Positions 21,778 to 32,006 of a stretch of DNA of 45,748 nucleotides are shown here, piece by piece. The notes beneath the pieces are model-generated. The model was given only the letters and a program-made list of their open reading frames with translations, was not told the origin of the DNA and ran no database searches. Source of the DNA: Rhizoclosmatium globosum (taxonomy: Eukaryota > Chytridiomycota > Chytridiomycetes > Chytridiales > Chytriomycetaceae). Location: NCBI GenBank assembly GCA_002104985.1, contig MCGO01000265.1, positions 1 to 45,748 of the forward strand, given 5' to 3'. A program made the translations under genes and the position numbers. The stretch's first letter is position 1, and every line of letters starts with the position of its first letter.

Positions 21778-23105
21778 TTAAAAACTCCAAAACGACTTGG
21801 TGGGCATCAACTTTGGATTGAGAGGGATAAACCCTATTTTTTTGGCTTCTTTATCATGGGCAATGTATGCAGCTTGATGAAATGGAGACCCGAATGTGCT
21901 CATTCCATACTGTTCGGCGCCACCCTTGATCAAGGAATAACATTTTCCTGAATCCAATTTAGCGGCCAAAGAAGAATAAGGAATTCTGTAAGATACAGGT
22001 TTCTTGGTCCCTGGAACTTTGAGGGACATTGTCAAAGGATAACCATCACTACACGGTATAAAGTTGAAGTTGGACGTTGCGTTGTATTTGCTGTTATACC
22101 ACTCATTGATAGTATCAGCAACGTTTTGAGTGAATATCATCGAAGGCGTCCCGGAATCCAAAAGTGTCCTTCCTTGCAAAGGCGCAGATTCGAGAGTGTA
22201 CGACAAATAGCGCTCAGTTCCAGTATAGTCAATCGTGGAAATGATCTTGATTTCAAGTTAGCAACTATTGGCTGCAGAAGAATCCTTACCATTTGAGAGG
22301 AATCAATAAGCCAATATCCATACCCTTTGTCATCCGTTGGGACAACTGGAAACCACTGCAGCTCTTCTCCAGGCGCGCCATACTTTTTGTCGTTGAAGTA
22401 TCCAAAATTTACTTGTCCCTTTGTTTCGTCCTGGGGTGAAATGTATATCCCAAATTTTGATACTTGTAGCGCATCCAAAAAGTTTGCATTCTCACCGCCA
22501 AGAGCCTTTTCAATCTTTGAGAGAGAATTAAAAGCCATGCCGAGGATGCCACGGATCTTGACGCCGCCAAATGAGTTCGTCACAACACCGATGGGAAAAT
22601 TGGTCACTTCAGCGGTACCAAACTTGACTGAAGTCTTGTAAATGGAGTACTCTACACCGCGATCACCTTTGTTCCCATACTTTGTGCTGCCAGTTTGTCC
22701 AGTTGCATTGAACTTGCCTGGAGTGGTAACAACAGACCCCATTTCGTTTGGTTCGCACCCCCCTTTTTTAGTATCTTCAACAGAATTGCGGCACGTTGAT
22801 CCAGTGACCCAAGTGTCTGATGAGCCAGTGTCAAGAATCACTTTTGAAGGTGTCGTACTTCCACCAACGTAAATATCAGCAAACAAATAGTTGTGAGAGT
22901 TTCCTTTACAGACTGCATCTAAACAGACAGTGGCGTCTGAAGTTTTGGACGCAAGGCGAGACATTGCTCCAACATGGTCTGTTGGAGGGCTTGGCCCACT
23001 AAGTTCAATGTCAAATCGGTTTGCTGTGTTTGTTGTAATAGGAGCTGACAATGCTGTATAGGATAGAGCTGCTGTAATAAGCAGCGTGAGGCTAAGAAGA
23101 TTCAT
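21778..23105 (-). CDS. Secreted pepsin-like aspartic protease (family A1)
   Basis: Extracellular or vacuolar endopeptidase. Exons 22290-23105 and 21778-22245 (44-nt intron) give 427 residues. A signal peptide is evident (MNLLSLTLLITAALSYTALS) followed by a short propeptide. The two catalytic aspartates are in VILDTGSSDTWV (about residue 92) and TLLDSGTPSMIF (about 305); the flap region carries Tyr-Lys rather than the usual Tyr-Gly context. Both lobes are complete: FPIGVV, IRGILGMAF and the C-terminal YIAHDKEAKKIGF. There is no obvious GPI or membrane anchor, so it is probably secreted. Convergent with the sugar transporter, 66 bp apart. Typical of fungal secreted nutrient-acquisition proteases. 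Confidence 0.9.
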
Positions 23106-23394
23106 ATTGAAGTTTTGCTTGAAACAAAGCAGAGATTGCCGTTTTTTGGGAAGCAGAACCTCAAGCCGAACCTAACTTGCAGAACTGTAAAAATGATTTG
23201 AGAGCTTGACGTAATAAATACAGTACATTTCGAATTGCGAATATTGCTGTTGTCTTGATTGGTTTGGCCTGTATGTCTGGGCAAGGATGTTCCTTTAAGT
23301 GTCTCAAATTATTTCAGAATGAAATAAACCAATTGATACTACATTTTGGACTACTAAAAATTATACTTCACTTAAAAAACAAACGACAGATTCT

Positions 23395-24375
23395 TCAACT
23401 TTCAGCACTCTGCGCAACAAGTCGTTCCGCAATCACCCCAAACCCCTCCCTCAACCCCAAAAACAAGTCCCCTCCATTCACACAAGTCCCCAAAAACTCA
23501 TCAGGAACCTTAACCCCAGCCTTCAAAAGCGCCTTCACAACCTCACCCCCAAACCCATTTTCCACAGCCCACGAACACGCAAGCTCAACAGAACCCCCTT
23601 CAACTAACGCCTCCAAATCAACATCCCGTCTCCCCAAAACCATCTCCACAATCTCAATCTTCCCTTGCCGCGCCGCGTCCGCAAGGACTTGTCCTCCCCA
23701 CACCTTCATATCCACAAACTCCGATCCAAGAACCCACTCCGCAACACGCGGGTTCCCGGAATCGCATGCGAATGTGAAAGCGTTGTGGAATATATTGGCA
23801 AGTTCTTCGGGGTCTTCCTCCGTGTCTTGAAGGATTGTTTTGATGTCGCGGGGGAGAAGGGTTTCGGAGCCGAAGAAGCAGGTCCAGAAAAGGAGGAGGG
23901 TTGCGTCGTCGTTTGGGTGGTTGTTTGGTTTTTCTGTTGGTTTGCGGTGGTGGGTGCGACGATGAAGCAGGGTGTCAATAGCTTTGAAGACTAGGGGTTT
24001 ATGGGTTGGAGGATAGATGTCTGGCATTATGCTGTGCCAGTTTAGGGCGTAGTAGTGGCGTTCCTTGTGCAGTATTCTCAAGGTAGATTCGCAGACACCG
24101 TTGAGTTCGAATAGAGCGATAATATAGTAGATTCCAAGGCGTACAAGAGGAAGTTCGGAGAGTCGTTGTGGTTGCATGGATGGGTTATCGATGCAGAAGA
24201 TGTGGAGGTTTGTTTTGGCGAAGGTGGCGCGGTTCGCCAGAGAATCTATCCGTGCAATTTGGCGACATCTTCTATTCAATTGCCCAATTCTGTGCAGTTG
24301 ATTAGGAGGTAGGTAAACTGCCACATGCTCTAGAAGTTCAGGAATGTGGAAGGGCGTTCTGTGGGTGTCTTGCAT
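23395..24375 (-). CDS. F-box-like / degenerate ankyrin protein (paralogue A)
   Basis: An intronless gene for 326 residues. The N terminus (IPELLEHVAVYLPPNQLHRI, then GQLNRRCRQIARIDS) is an F-box-like helix pair. The middle holds conserved LGIYYIIALFELNGV and WHSIMPDIYPP. The C-terminal third reads as weak ankyrin repeats (VLADAARQGKIEIVEMVLG, VELACSWAVENGFGGEVVKA). It is clearly a paralogue of the gene at 26726-27622, sharing PPxxLHRxGQLNRRCR, the LGVHYI/LGIYYI segment and IMPD(I/M)(Y/F)P. Function unknown; families of this kind are large in chytrid genomes. Base composition of the C-terminal part is C-rich on the plus strand, unlike its neighbours. Confidence 0.75.
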   Translation of the reverse strand: MQDTHRTPFHIPELLEHVAVYLPPNQLHRIGQLNRRCRQIARIDSLANRATFAKTNLHIFCIDNPSMQPQRLSELPLVRLGIYYIIALFELNGVCESTLRILHKERHYYALNWHSIMPDIYPPTHKPLVFKAIDTLLHRRTHHRKPTEKPNNHPNDDATLLLFWTCFFGSETLLPRDIKTILQDTEEDPEELANIFHNAFTFACDSGNPRVAEWVLGSEFVDMKVWGGQVLADAARQGKIEIVEMVLGRRDVDLEALVEGGSVELACSWAVENGFGGEVVKALLKAGVKVPDEFLGTCVNGGDLFLGLREGFGVIAERLVAQSAES

Positions 24376-24562
24376 TCAGAGGCACGGGCGATCGCACAAC
24401 AATTCTGTGGTAGATTTCTTCTGAGCCAAAGTTGCAGGAGAGAAATCATTACAATTATCGTAATCCATTTTTTAAGCAATTATCCTCGCCTCTCACTCTA
24501 ATAAATGTATTCTTGCACACACGAAAACGGGGATGAACGAAAAACAAACACAAAAACAACGT

Positions 24563-26544
24563 CTAAGGGTTGTATGGAACACAATTCAAAGCCAACTCTC
24601 TCGTACTTCTATGAATCGCACATTCACTCATAAAATGTCTTGCAATTTCCTCCTTGGTCATAAAACGTGGACAATAGTCTGCATTCGGGTCCGTGCTGTA
24701 CACAATTGGCAACGCCAATTCAACCGCAGGATCGCAATCTGTTGTCGAAAACAAAACAAATGGCATCATTGACAAGTGATGTTTCGATGGCGTTGTTGGG
24801 GATACGGACATGTCGACAACGTGTGACTGTCCAGTTGGTTTGACAATGATTCGACTGCATGTAGCCTTGTGAACAGTGTAGTTGGAAGGGATTTGGTACA
24901 AGTGTGTCTTGCTCTGGCAATTGATTGAGAGGTTTGTCGTGTTTGTGATAGGGTCGATAGAAGTTGAGACGAACGCGTATTCGTCAAAATCGCGGCGACC
25001 GTTGGTCGAGTTCTTGGAAGGGATGATAGCATCACCAAAACCTTGTGCGACACCCTTGAAAATGAGCTGGTTCAACATGGTTGCAAACCAAGTATCTTTT
25101 TCAACAAGTGAGTCAAGCGTGGCAGTAGCAGAAACCGTGGCACTTGCAGTGTTAGCTGTGGTTGTTGTGGTTGTGGTAGTTGGTGGTGGTGGTGGTGGTG
25201 GGACAGCAACTCCTGGTCCACTGTACGCATTGATATTGGCTGCAGCACCGTTGGGACAAGCGGGAGGAGTAAAATCGACGTCTCCAATACTCTTGGAATA
25301 AGTGTAACACAAAGCATCATTGTTGGTATCCAAGACGTCATATGGAGTCAGTCCAGTCCACGAGTCAAGCGGAATGTAAAGAGAATCGCGGTTTGTCTTG
25401 GAGTTCACAACTTTGAAGCTGCCTCCTTCAGGGTTATTGACATCAATACCATCGGCAAGATTTCCTTCATAATCATAACGATACTCTGGACAAAAGTTTT
25501 GCCATCTCCAGAAGACCTTGTCGACATAGGCATGGTGCAAATAAAAGACTTGGGAGATTGTCAGCAAGTCACTTAAACTTCAAAAAGTACTCACATGGAT
25601 CTCTTGGAGACCAGTATGGGTTTCCCACATCGCAAGAGCCTCCAACGGTAATGTGTCCGTTGGCATGGAACTGATGTGTAATAGTTATGGATGAGTGATA
25701 GATTGAATGATTTGATAAATGGATGAGTGATAGATTAAAGGTTTGATTGTCCTTGTTCTAATACGCCGAAAATAGCACCTCATAGAGTCGCTTCCCCTCA
25801 CTTTTCTTCACTGATGCCACTTATTCAGATAACTCACATTTGAAGAATCATTGTCATTTATACCAGGATACGAGGTAGCCATAAGCATTCCATTGATTTG
25901 ATCGGGAGAGAAGAACAAGTTTCCAGGGTCACCACATCGTTGTAAGCATTGGAAGGTACCGCCTTCACCGAGGACTTGGTAGCCGGAAGCCTGAGAGAAC
26001 TGTCCCCCAGTCAGACATTGGCCATCGGTTCCTTCGCCTCCAAAATAGCGATCACTGAAGATGTCTCTTGAAGCCCAGTTCTGTATTTGTCTAGGTAAGT
26101 TCAAATTGGGGGATATCAAGGGTGATTGAAGGGCACGCAGAACGACGTCACCGCACTCAAAGAAGGAAAGTGGGCAACACTCACCGACCGATATCCCGCT
26201 TCATCAAAGTAAATCAAGCCGCCCGTCCATCCGACAGTCGCCAGGGCCTGCTCGTACCGCCACAGCATCGCTCTGTGGAAGACCAGGAACTCAGCGTTCA
26301 TGTGTGCCCAGTGGACATTGAGCACGTGGGTCGAAGTGAAGTCGTGCGCACTCATTCTCGACGGATCAGAGAATTGGAACGACTGCGGCCGTGTCGCAAG
26401 AGCCCGGACGGCGGCAATGAAGGCGCCCTTCTCGGCGTCGCTCAGCTGGCCCCACTCGCGCCGAACTCGTGGGTTCGTGCATGATCCGGATGCGCTGCTG
26501 ATGGCCACGGCGACGATGGCGGCTGCGATCTTAAACAGGTGCAT
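24563..26544 (-). CDS. Secreted tyrosinase (type 3 copper phenol oxidase)
   Basis: Oxidises phenols to quinones; in fungi it serves melanin formation and wall cross-linking. Exons 26185-26544, 25838-26080, 25595-25670 and 24563-25548 give 554 residues. ATG 26544 is preferred to an upstream frame because it begins a clear signal peptide (MHLFKIAAAIVAVAISSASG). CuA site: HDFTSTH, then VHWAHMNAEFLVFHRAML. CuB site: FHANGHITVGG and RDPFFYLHHAYVDKVFWRWQ. The CuB His residues are brought together by introns 2 and 3, which supports those joins. A low-complexity linker of seven Pro and eight Thr residues follows the catalytic domain, then a C-terminal domain of about 200 residues rich in His, Asn-X-Thr sites and Cys, probably extracellular. 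The first intron junction (acceptor at 26081) is the least certain. Confidence 0.9.
25687..25736. repeat. Short direct repeat inside tyrosinase intron 2
   Basis: The 18-base unit ATGGATGAGTGATAGATT occurs at 25687-25704 and again at 25719-25736, a period of 32. It lies in the 167-nt intron 25671-25837, the longest intron of this gene. Likely a recent small tandem duplication; no function is implied. Confidence 0.8.
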
Positions 26545-26725
26545 TTGAACGAAGAAGTGTGAGTGGAAAAGCGGAGATGATACTCCTTCTCTACGAGTCA
26601 CGTGATCTTGCTACCCGCCTTTGCCGCTGCCAATCAATGCTGCCAAAACGATGAATATTGACTCAAGACCATCGCAATAATGCACATGTCTTTGAAAGTA
26701 TACCATTTCCCTCCTTCGCCCACAT

Positions 26726-27622
26726 TCAATACATAACAACACCCCTTCTCTTGGCTCCCTCCAATACTGCCAAAACCTCATTCCGCCGATTCTGCCTCGC
26801 CCACAAAACAGCAACTCCTACAGCCTCTTTCAACCCTTCATCTACAACCCACTCCAACTCTCTCCTTCCAAGCAAATACCGAACACTCTCCACAAGCCCC
26901 AACAAGGCGCTCTCAGCCAACGCCTGTCCTGCGTATTCTTCCACCTCCACGTACCCCGAGTCAAGTACAATTTGCATCATATCTGCACTGTTTGAATGAT
27001 AAGCGAAAAAGAAGGCACTTCGGAAATGGTACATGAGTTCAACAGGTGTTGTCGAGTTTTTGGATACAACTGCAGGAATTGCACAACGTGCGAGATTTGT
27101 GTTTCCTGCATGTGCCGACCAGAGGAGTATAAGTAGTGGGTCATGTTTGGTGGTGTTCAATTGGATTGATGCCGTCGCTACATTCGTGAAAATCAATTGA
27201 AGAGAGTGGGATATAAGTGTGGCGGTTGGGTCGGGAAACATGTCAGGCATTATATCGGACCATGTGACAGAGGGCGTGTAGAAATACGGCAAATGCAGCC
27301 AGTTGATTGTGTTTACATTGTTGGGGTGGAGAATAGACAGAGTTTTGGATGTGAATCCAAATACTTCAACCAGGACAGTGATGTAATGAACTCCGAGTCG
27401 AGTAAACGGTATATGCGTCAGTTGATATGGGTGTATGACACGTTGGACTAAAATATGGTATTTCAAGTTTCTGGATGCAAACGAGGGGCGAGTGGCGAGT
27501 GACAAGAAGTGAGAACTGTAGCGACAACGACGATTCAACTGACCAACCCGATGCAGTTCATGTGGCGGAACAAATATAGCAACATGATTGAGAAGTTCGG
27601 TGGGAAGGAGGCTAAGAGTCAT
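26726..27622 (-). CDS. F-box-like / degenerate ankyrin protein (paralogue B)
   Basis: An intronless gene for 298 residues, using ATG 27622 (the longer frame begins at a non-ATG codon). The N terminus LPTELLNHVAIFVPPHELHRV followed by GQLNRRCRYSS matches paralogue A at 23395-24375 nearly position by position. Shared downstream landmarks are TRLGVHYITVLVE and WSDIMPDMFP. The C-terminal part has weak ankyrin-like helices (GQALAESALLGLVESVRYLL). It lacks any catalytic motif; role unknown. Paralogues A and B flank the tyrosinase gene in the same orientation. The start lies 75 bp downstream of the DEAD-box stop codon. Confidence 0.75.
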   Translation of the reverse strand: MTLSLLPTELLNHVAIFVPPHELHRVGQLNRRCRYSSHFLSLATRPSFASRNLKYHILVQRVIHPYQLTHIPFTRLGVHYITVLVEVFGFTSKTLSILHPNNVNTINWLHLPYFYTPSVTWSDIMPDMFPDPTATLISHSLQLIFTNVATASIQLNTTKHDPLLILLWSAHAGNTNLARCAIPAVVSKNSTTPVELMYHFRSAFFFAYHSNSADMMQIVLDSGYVEVEEYAGQALAESALLGLVESVRYLLGRRELEWVVDEGLKEAVGVAVLWARQNRRNEVLAVLEGAKRRGVVMY

Positions 27623-27697
27623 AGAAGATTGGCTGGTGGATTTCGGTGGCGAAGTGTGAATTAAACAAAACAAACAAACCACGTGCGAAAGCAACAA

Positions 27698-29080
27698 TTA
27701 TGCATTTTCTTTATTCCGCGATATCATTTCTTGAACTGCCTTTGCTACTTTAGTATCTTGAGATCCAACAAACGCGACACATTCTCCTTCGCCAAGACCA
27801 CCCTTTCTCGCCGTTCTACCTGCCCGATGGAGATATGTTGGCAAAGTGGACGGAAAATCAAATGAAAAGACCTTGGTAACGTGAGGGAAATCAAGACCTC
27901 GCGACACTAAATCAGTAGCAACCAAAATCTGCAGTTTCGAGTCTGGTGACTTTGATGACGACGAAAGTGGCTTTCCAGCAGTGAAGCGAGCAATCAAGTT
28001 GGATTTTACATCTTCAGGCAAGTTCTTGTGGATTCCTGCAAGTTGAAGTTTGATTTCTTCCTGTTCACTCCAAAGTGCAACCTGTTTCACCAGAAACTCT
28101 ACGGTGTCCTTCTCGTTGCAAAACACGAGCCACTGCGTCGGGGAATCAGATGGCTTCATCGAATCCATAGAAAGTTTGATGGCTTCCACAAACAATCGAA
28201 ATTTGACTTCAAACTCCTCGTCAAGCTGTTGTTTTGTTGTGGGAGCCATTTCGGCTTCATTGTAGACATTAATGAGTGAATGAACAAGATTTGCCGGCGG
28301 AGCAGGTAAAGTCAGTGACTCTTCAGAACAATATTCGATATCAGGAACAAGTTTGTGGATATGCGAAGTCGCGTTTTTGACAGTTTCGTCTGAAGGAAGG
28401 GGCGGTAGAGTAGCAGCAACAAAGACCCATTGCAATTCCTTATTCAGCATCTTTTTTGCGACTGAATGAACTTCCCAGACAGCTGCACGCATTGAATCAT
28501 CGTGCATGACCTTGTCTGCCTCATCAACAACAACGGCATCAGTTCGGGCCAACAGACGCGCCAGACCTTCGCGCACCTTTTTCTGCGATGGATTTTGTTT
28601 GAGCGGGGCGGCAAAGGCGGACAGGCCGAGCGGTGTTGCCACGGCAAAGAGTGGGTGCTTCAGCTGACCCGCGGAAACACCCGAAGGCGGCGGAAGAAGC
28701 GTCGCCGTTTCCCCGAAAGCCGCAATGTTTAAGAGGGTTTGGCGTGCGAGTCCCGGGGTGGGCGTCAGGACAAGGGCCCGTGGAGACAGCGGATGTCCCC
28801 TATTAGAATTGTTGTTGTTGCTGTCGCTGGTACTCTCTGGATTCGACAATCTGCTCAGCCGTCCAACGAGCGGAACTACAAATGCGGCAGTCTTGCCGCT
28901 GCCTGTTGCCGCGCTCACGACGAGACTCTGCCCGCGATACAGCCGATCAAACGACTGTCGTTGCACATCCGATGGCGCATGCTTGCCAATTCCAAGCCGC
29001 GAAAGCCCAGGCAAGAGTGATGCAGGGACTAGCGCTTCCCATGTGGCCGGTAGTGCAGGCGGAACGAGCCGTGATGTCAT
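27698..29080 (-). CDS. DEAD-box RNA helicase, probably mitochondrial (DDX28/MRH4-like)
   Basis: ATP-dependent RNA helicase; the nearest remembered relatives help assemble the mitochondrial large ribosomal subunit. Intronless, 460 residues. Motif Q/N-terminal part GIGKHAPSDVQRQSF, motif I AATGSGKT (about 59-66), motif Ia position TPTPGLARQ, motif II VVDEADKVM, motif III position VAATLP, motif IV LVFCNEKDT, motif V VATDLVSRGLDFP and motif VI YLHRAGRTARKG. Motif Ia lacks the usual PTRELA core, and motif III reads AAT instead of SAT. Catalytic motifs I, II and VI are intact. The first 20 residues have no acidic residue before a Glu at 15, which is compatible with but not proof of mitochondrial import. 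Subfamily assignment is tentative. Confidence 0.85.
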   Translation of the reverse strand: MTSRLVPPALPATWEALVPASLLPGLSRLGIGKHAPSDVQRQSFDRLYRGQSLVVSAATGSGKTAAFVVPLVGRLSRLSNPESTSDSNNNNSNRGHPLSPRALVLTPTPGLARQTLLNIAAFGETATLLPPPSGVSAGQLKHPLFAVATPLGLSAFAAPLKQNPSQKKVREGLARLLARTDAVVVDEADKVMHDDSMRAAVWEVHSVAKKMLNKELQWVFVAATLPPLPSDETVKNATSHIHKLVPDIEYCSEESLTLPAPPANLVHSLINVYNEAEMAPTTKQQLDEEFEVKFRLFVEAIKLSMDSMKPSDSPTQWLVFCNEKDTVEFLVKQVALWSEQEEIKLQLAGIHKNLPEDVKSNLIARFTAGKPLSSSSKSPDSKLQILVATDLVSRGLDFPHVTKVFSFDFPSTLPTYLHRAGRTARKGGLGEGECVAFVGSQDTKVAKAVQEMISRNKENA

Positions 29081-29132
29081 CCGCCTTTTGTTCGAAAGTA
29101 AAGTAGAGAAACAAAAAGAAAAGTCCTTTCCT

Positions 29133-30285
29133 TCATACAGTAATACCAGTGTCCTTTTTACCCTCCTTTACACTCAAAACATCTTCAGCTTCCTCCTTCA
29201 CATTGCCCAATTGTGCCTCCAAATCCCCGTCTTCCTCCAGGAGCTGCTGAGACAACGCTATGCTGTTTCGACGTTCCGTACTCTTAGTAACAGACCGCGA
29301 AACAGATCGACCCGTCGTTATTCTTCGCACCATTTGTGCCGCGACCATCAGCATGGGTTCACTTCCCTGACTTTGACCATTCACGTCCTCTTCAGATCCT
29401 TTCTTGAGGAAGGGTAAATTCATTTTTTGTAAATGGCTTTGTACGTATTTGTAGATTCGTGTGGGTAGCGGGTCGATTTCATTATCAAGTCTTTTTTGCA
29501 TTTCTATAGCAGCCAAAACAAATAGCCGGAATTCAGAGTAGTCAAGTTCCTATATAACCAGATGTTGTTAGGTTTGGATTGTGGCCGCGCTACAGAAGGA
29601 GTATCCAATTTCATACAATTCTTCCAATTTCCATCAAAAATGTCCTCATTAATGAACTAACCATATTTCCGGCAACATCAAACTCCTTGTAAATATTCTG
29701 AATGGCGCGCGGCGTAAAGTTGAACAAGAATCCCAAAGTGCAAAACTCTGTCAGTGAGATTGTCCTTCCTCCGTCTTCATCAAGAATCTCGAAACATGTA
29801 CGCCAATGTTGATACATGAATTGCTTTCCCTGATTGTCTTTGATAGCGACGAGGATGGAAGTGAGCAGATAAAACTAATTGTTGACAGTTGGGTTAGTTA
29901 CGCGAGACATACCACGACACACGATAACAATATTATTATGCTTCCATTCCATTTCCTTCATCTATTTTATGAAACAATGGATGGAGACTCACTTCATCAA
30001 ACTCAACAGATCCACTGCGGTCAAGATCAAAAATATCAAACACTTTGTAAATGTGCTTTTCAGTGAGATCAGTCGCTATCGACATGAAGGCGTGGAATTG
30101 TACATCGTCAAGAGACCCTTCACCTCGCCAGTCCAATAAGTTGAAGGCCTGGAAGCAAAGGTAGGCGGATCTAGCCGTAAGCAACCCTGTATGCTTTATA
30201 AGACCACAAACACTTGCTATTGGTCTGATTTACCGTATGTATGATCAAGGTGTAGTCGTTTCAAGAATCCCCATTTGACTTTCAT
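29133..30285 (-). CDS. EFCAB9-like EF-hand calcium sensor
   Basis: EFCAB9 is the calcium- and pH-responsive auxiliary subunit of the CatSper channel in animal sperm flagella. Exons 30234-30285, 29993-30186, 29662-29874 and 29133-29549 give 291 residues. The N terminus MKVKWGFLKRLHLDHTYGLL resembles that of EFCAB9, and the match continues collinearly: FQAFNLLDWRGEGSLDD, then EF-hand loop DLDRSGSVEFDEFY (the best calcium ligand set), QFMYQHWRTCFEILDEDGG, FLFNFTPRAIQNIYKEFD and MELDYSEFRLF. The second and third EF-like loops are degenerate. The family protein is about 200 residues; this one carries about 90 extra C-terminal residues, charged and Ser-rich (RRITTGRSVSRSVTKS). First-exon and splice joins each restore conserved family residues, so the model is firm. 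Possible role in zoospore flagellar calcium control is inference. Confidence 0.8.
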
Positions 30286-30373
30286 TTTTGTGTTTTGTTG
30301 TGACAATTCTTGGAAATCATTGATTCTCCAAACAGAATAAGGACGAATTATACCATATTCTTTTTTATATATA

Positions 30374-31246
30374 TTACAGATGCTTTACAATTTCGTCAAA
30401 AAAGACTTGATGGCCAAGGTTGTTGAAGTGCACATCTGAGTACGAAGACAACTTTAAGTTCAAAACATTGGACAACAGTATTGGTGAGGAAAATTACCGT
30501 CGTAATAGAATCTCGATACGCTGGGATTGTATTCTCCGCTGGGACCTAACAAGACCTTCCATGAGTCCAAAACGCCCACATTTAACTCTGAAGCCAATTG
30601 TATCACTGCATTTTTGAGAACTTGCGTTCGTTGACGCGGTTCCTCTTCTAGCATCGGTGCAGGCGTGATTAAAAGGATCTTGGTTCTCGGATGTTTCTGT
30701 TTCGTAAAAATGATCATATCTTTCATGTTCTTGATGAAAACTTCAGTTGGAAGGTTTTGATATGCCTCGCTGTCGTTTAGTTAGCTCGTTGGAATCACTT
30801 CCAGAAGTGAAGAAGCTCACTCAGTTCCCAGCCACAGAGTCAAAACAGACGGACTTTGATCCACCGCAAGCGCCGATTTAAGAATTGATTCGATTTGAGG
30901 TTGAATATAGCTTGCAGTTTGGCCTAGGTGTTGCTTGAGTTGGTCCAAGCATCTTCCACAGTAAGGTGGCACATTTACCTGAGATCCCGCGATTAAGAAT
31001 ATCTCGACGCCTACGAAAGTGTGCCTCCAAACGAATGCCAAAGCCAAAATCTGGAGCACTATGGGCTTCGAAAGTGAGGGAATCACCAATCATTACAATT
31101 GGATCTTCAAAGCCCCACGTATTAGGTCTGCTCGAGACGACAGCTTTGTGGCCACGGGATTCGCTAATTGTGACTTCGAAGGCAACGAGACAACAGAGGG
31201 ACAGCAGTACAATCACCCAAGCAACTGATGCGAATTTGGTCAACAT
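30374..31246 (-). CDS. GDSL/SGNH-family hydrolase, IAH1-like
   Basis: Probable esterase or lipase-like hydrolase related to isoamyl acetate hydrolase IAH1. Exons 30979-31246, 30821-30923, 30498-30769 and 30374-30435 give 234 residues, near the family length. A hydrophobic N-terminal segment (FASVAWVIVLLSLCCLVAF) indicates a signal peptide or anchor. Block I is IVMIGDSLT with the catalytic Ser, block II is ILNRGISG, block III is LTLWLGTDEA, and block V DVHFNNLGH carries the catalytic Asp and His. LLITPAPMLEEEPRQR matches the ILITPPP region of IAH1. In block III the usual Asn (GTND) appears as Asp, dependent on one splice join. ATG 31246 is used because the longer frame starts at TTG. Confidence 0.75.
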
Positions 31247-31286
31247 TTTCCAGAAACAACTCAAAAACTACAAATGTATTCTGTTG

Positions 31287-32006
31287 TCACTTTTCACGAT
31301 TGATAATCTTATCCTTTCTCCTCGCTTCAAACTCAGCATATCCATCGAGTTCCCTTAACTTTGATTCATCAAAATCCCCATTTCCACCAATGTCAACCCA
31401 AACAAGTCGTGTGTTCTTGAGGACAGCAGAAGGAAACGATTGCAACGCGTTATTCACCAACCGAATTGCCTTTAACTCGGGTAGACCACTGAACGCAACA
31501 GGAATCTCTTGAATCAAGTTCTCGTTCGCGTTGATTTCTTCAAGACGTTTACAAGAACCTAACGAGGAAGGAAGAGTAGTGATTTGGTTGTTTGAAATGT
31601 CCAGGGTGATGAGGGACTTGAGTTCCCCGAGTTCATCAGGAAGGGCTCGAAGGCGATTGGAAGAGACGTTTAGGGTTTTGAGGCTCGTAAGGAGAGATAG
31701 TTCAGCGGGAAGAGCAAAGAGGGCGTTTGAAGCGAGGTTCAGGGTTTCGATCTTGGTTAATTTGGTCAAGTCAAGAGGGACGTTTGTGAATAAGTTTGAA
31801 GCGAGGTTGACTGTTTTGAGATTTGTCCACTTTGAGCAGCCTGAAGGTAGATCGTCCAGCCTGTTTCCTGACAGATCAAGTGATCGCAGTTGTTTGATGG
31901 CAAGAACATCGAGGGGAAGTTTCTTGAGGGCGGCGTCGCTCAAGTTGAGGACCATCGTCTTGTCCGCGTTTTCGATTCTTTCTGCCAGAGAGAGTTTGTT
32001 TCCCAT
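31287..32006 (-). CDS. LRRC57: Leucine-rich repeat protein LRRC57
   Basis: Intronless, 239 residues, matching animal LRRC57 in length and layout. It begins MGNKLSLAERIENADKT, so after Met removal the glycine is a candidate for N-myristoylation, as in the animal protein. About eight LRRs follow with consensus LxxLxLxxNxLxxLP (LRSLDLSGNRLDDLP, IETLNLASNALFALP, LKTLNVSSNRLRALP, LITLDISNNQITTLP), then the family ending KLRELDGYAEFEARRKDK. Molecular role is poorly known; likely a membrane-tethered scaffold. It is divergent from the LACTB2-like gene with 81 bp between start codons. Confidence 0.88.
   Translation of the reverse strand: MGNKLSLAERIENADKTMVLNLSDAALKKLPLDVLAIKQLRSLDLSGNRLDDLPSGCSKWTNLKTVNLASNLFTNVPLDLTKLTKIETLNLASNALFALPAELSLLTSLKTLNVSSNRLRALPDELGELKSLITLDISNNQITTLPSSLGSCKRLEEINANENLIQEIPVAFSGLPELKAIRLVNNALQSFPSAVLKNTRLVWVDIGGNGDFDESKLRELDGYAEFEARRKDKIINREK

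Noticed and set aside
25155..25205. GGT/GTT repeats on the plus strand, considered as a Gly-rich gene
   Set aside because: They are the antisense of the Pro/Thr linker codons in tyrosinase.
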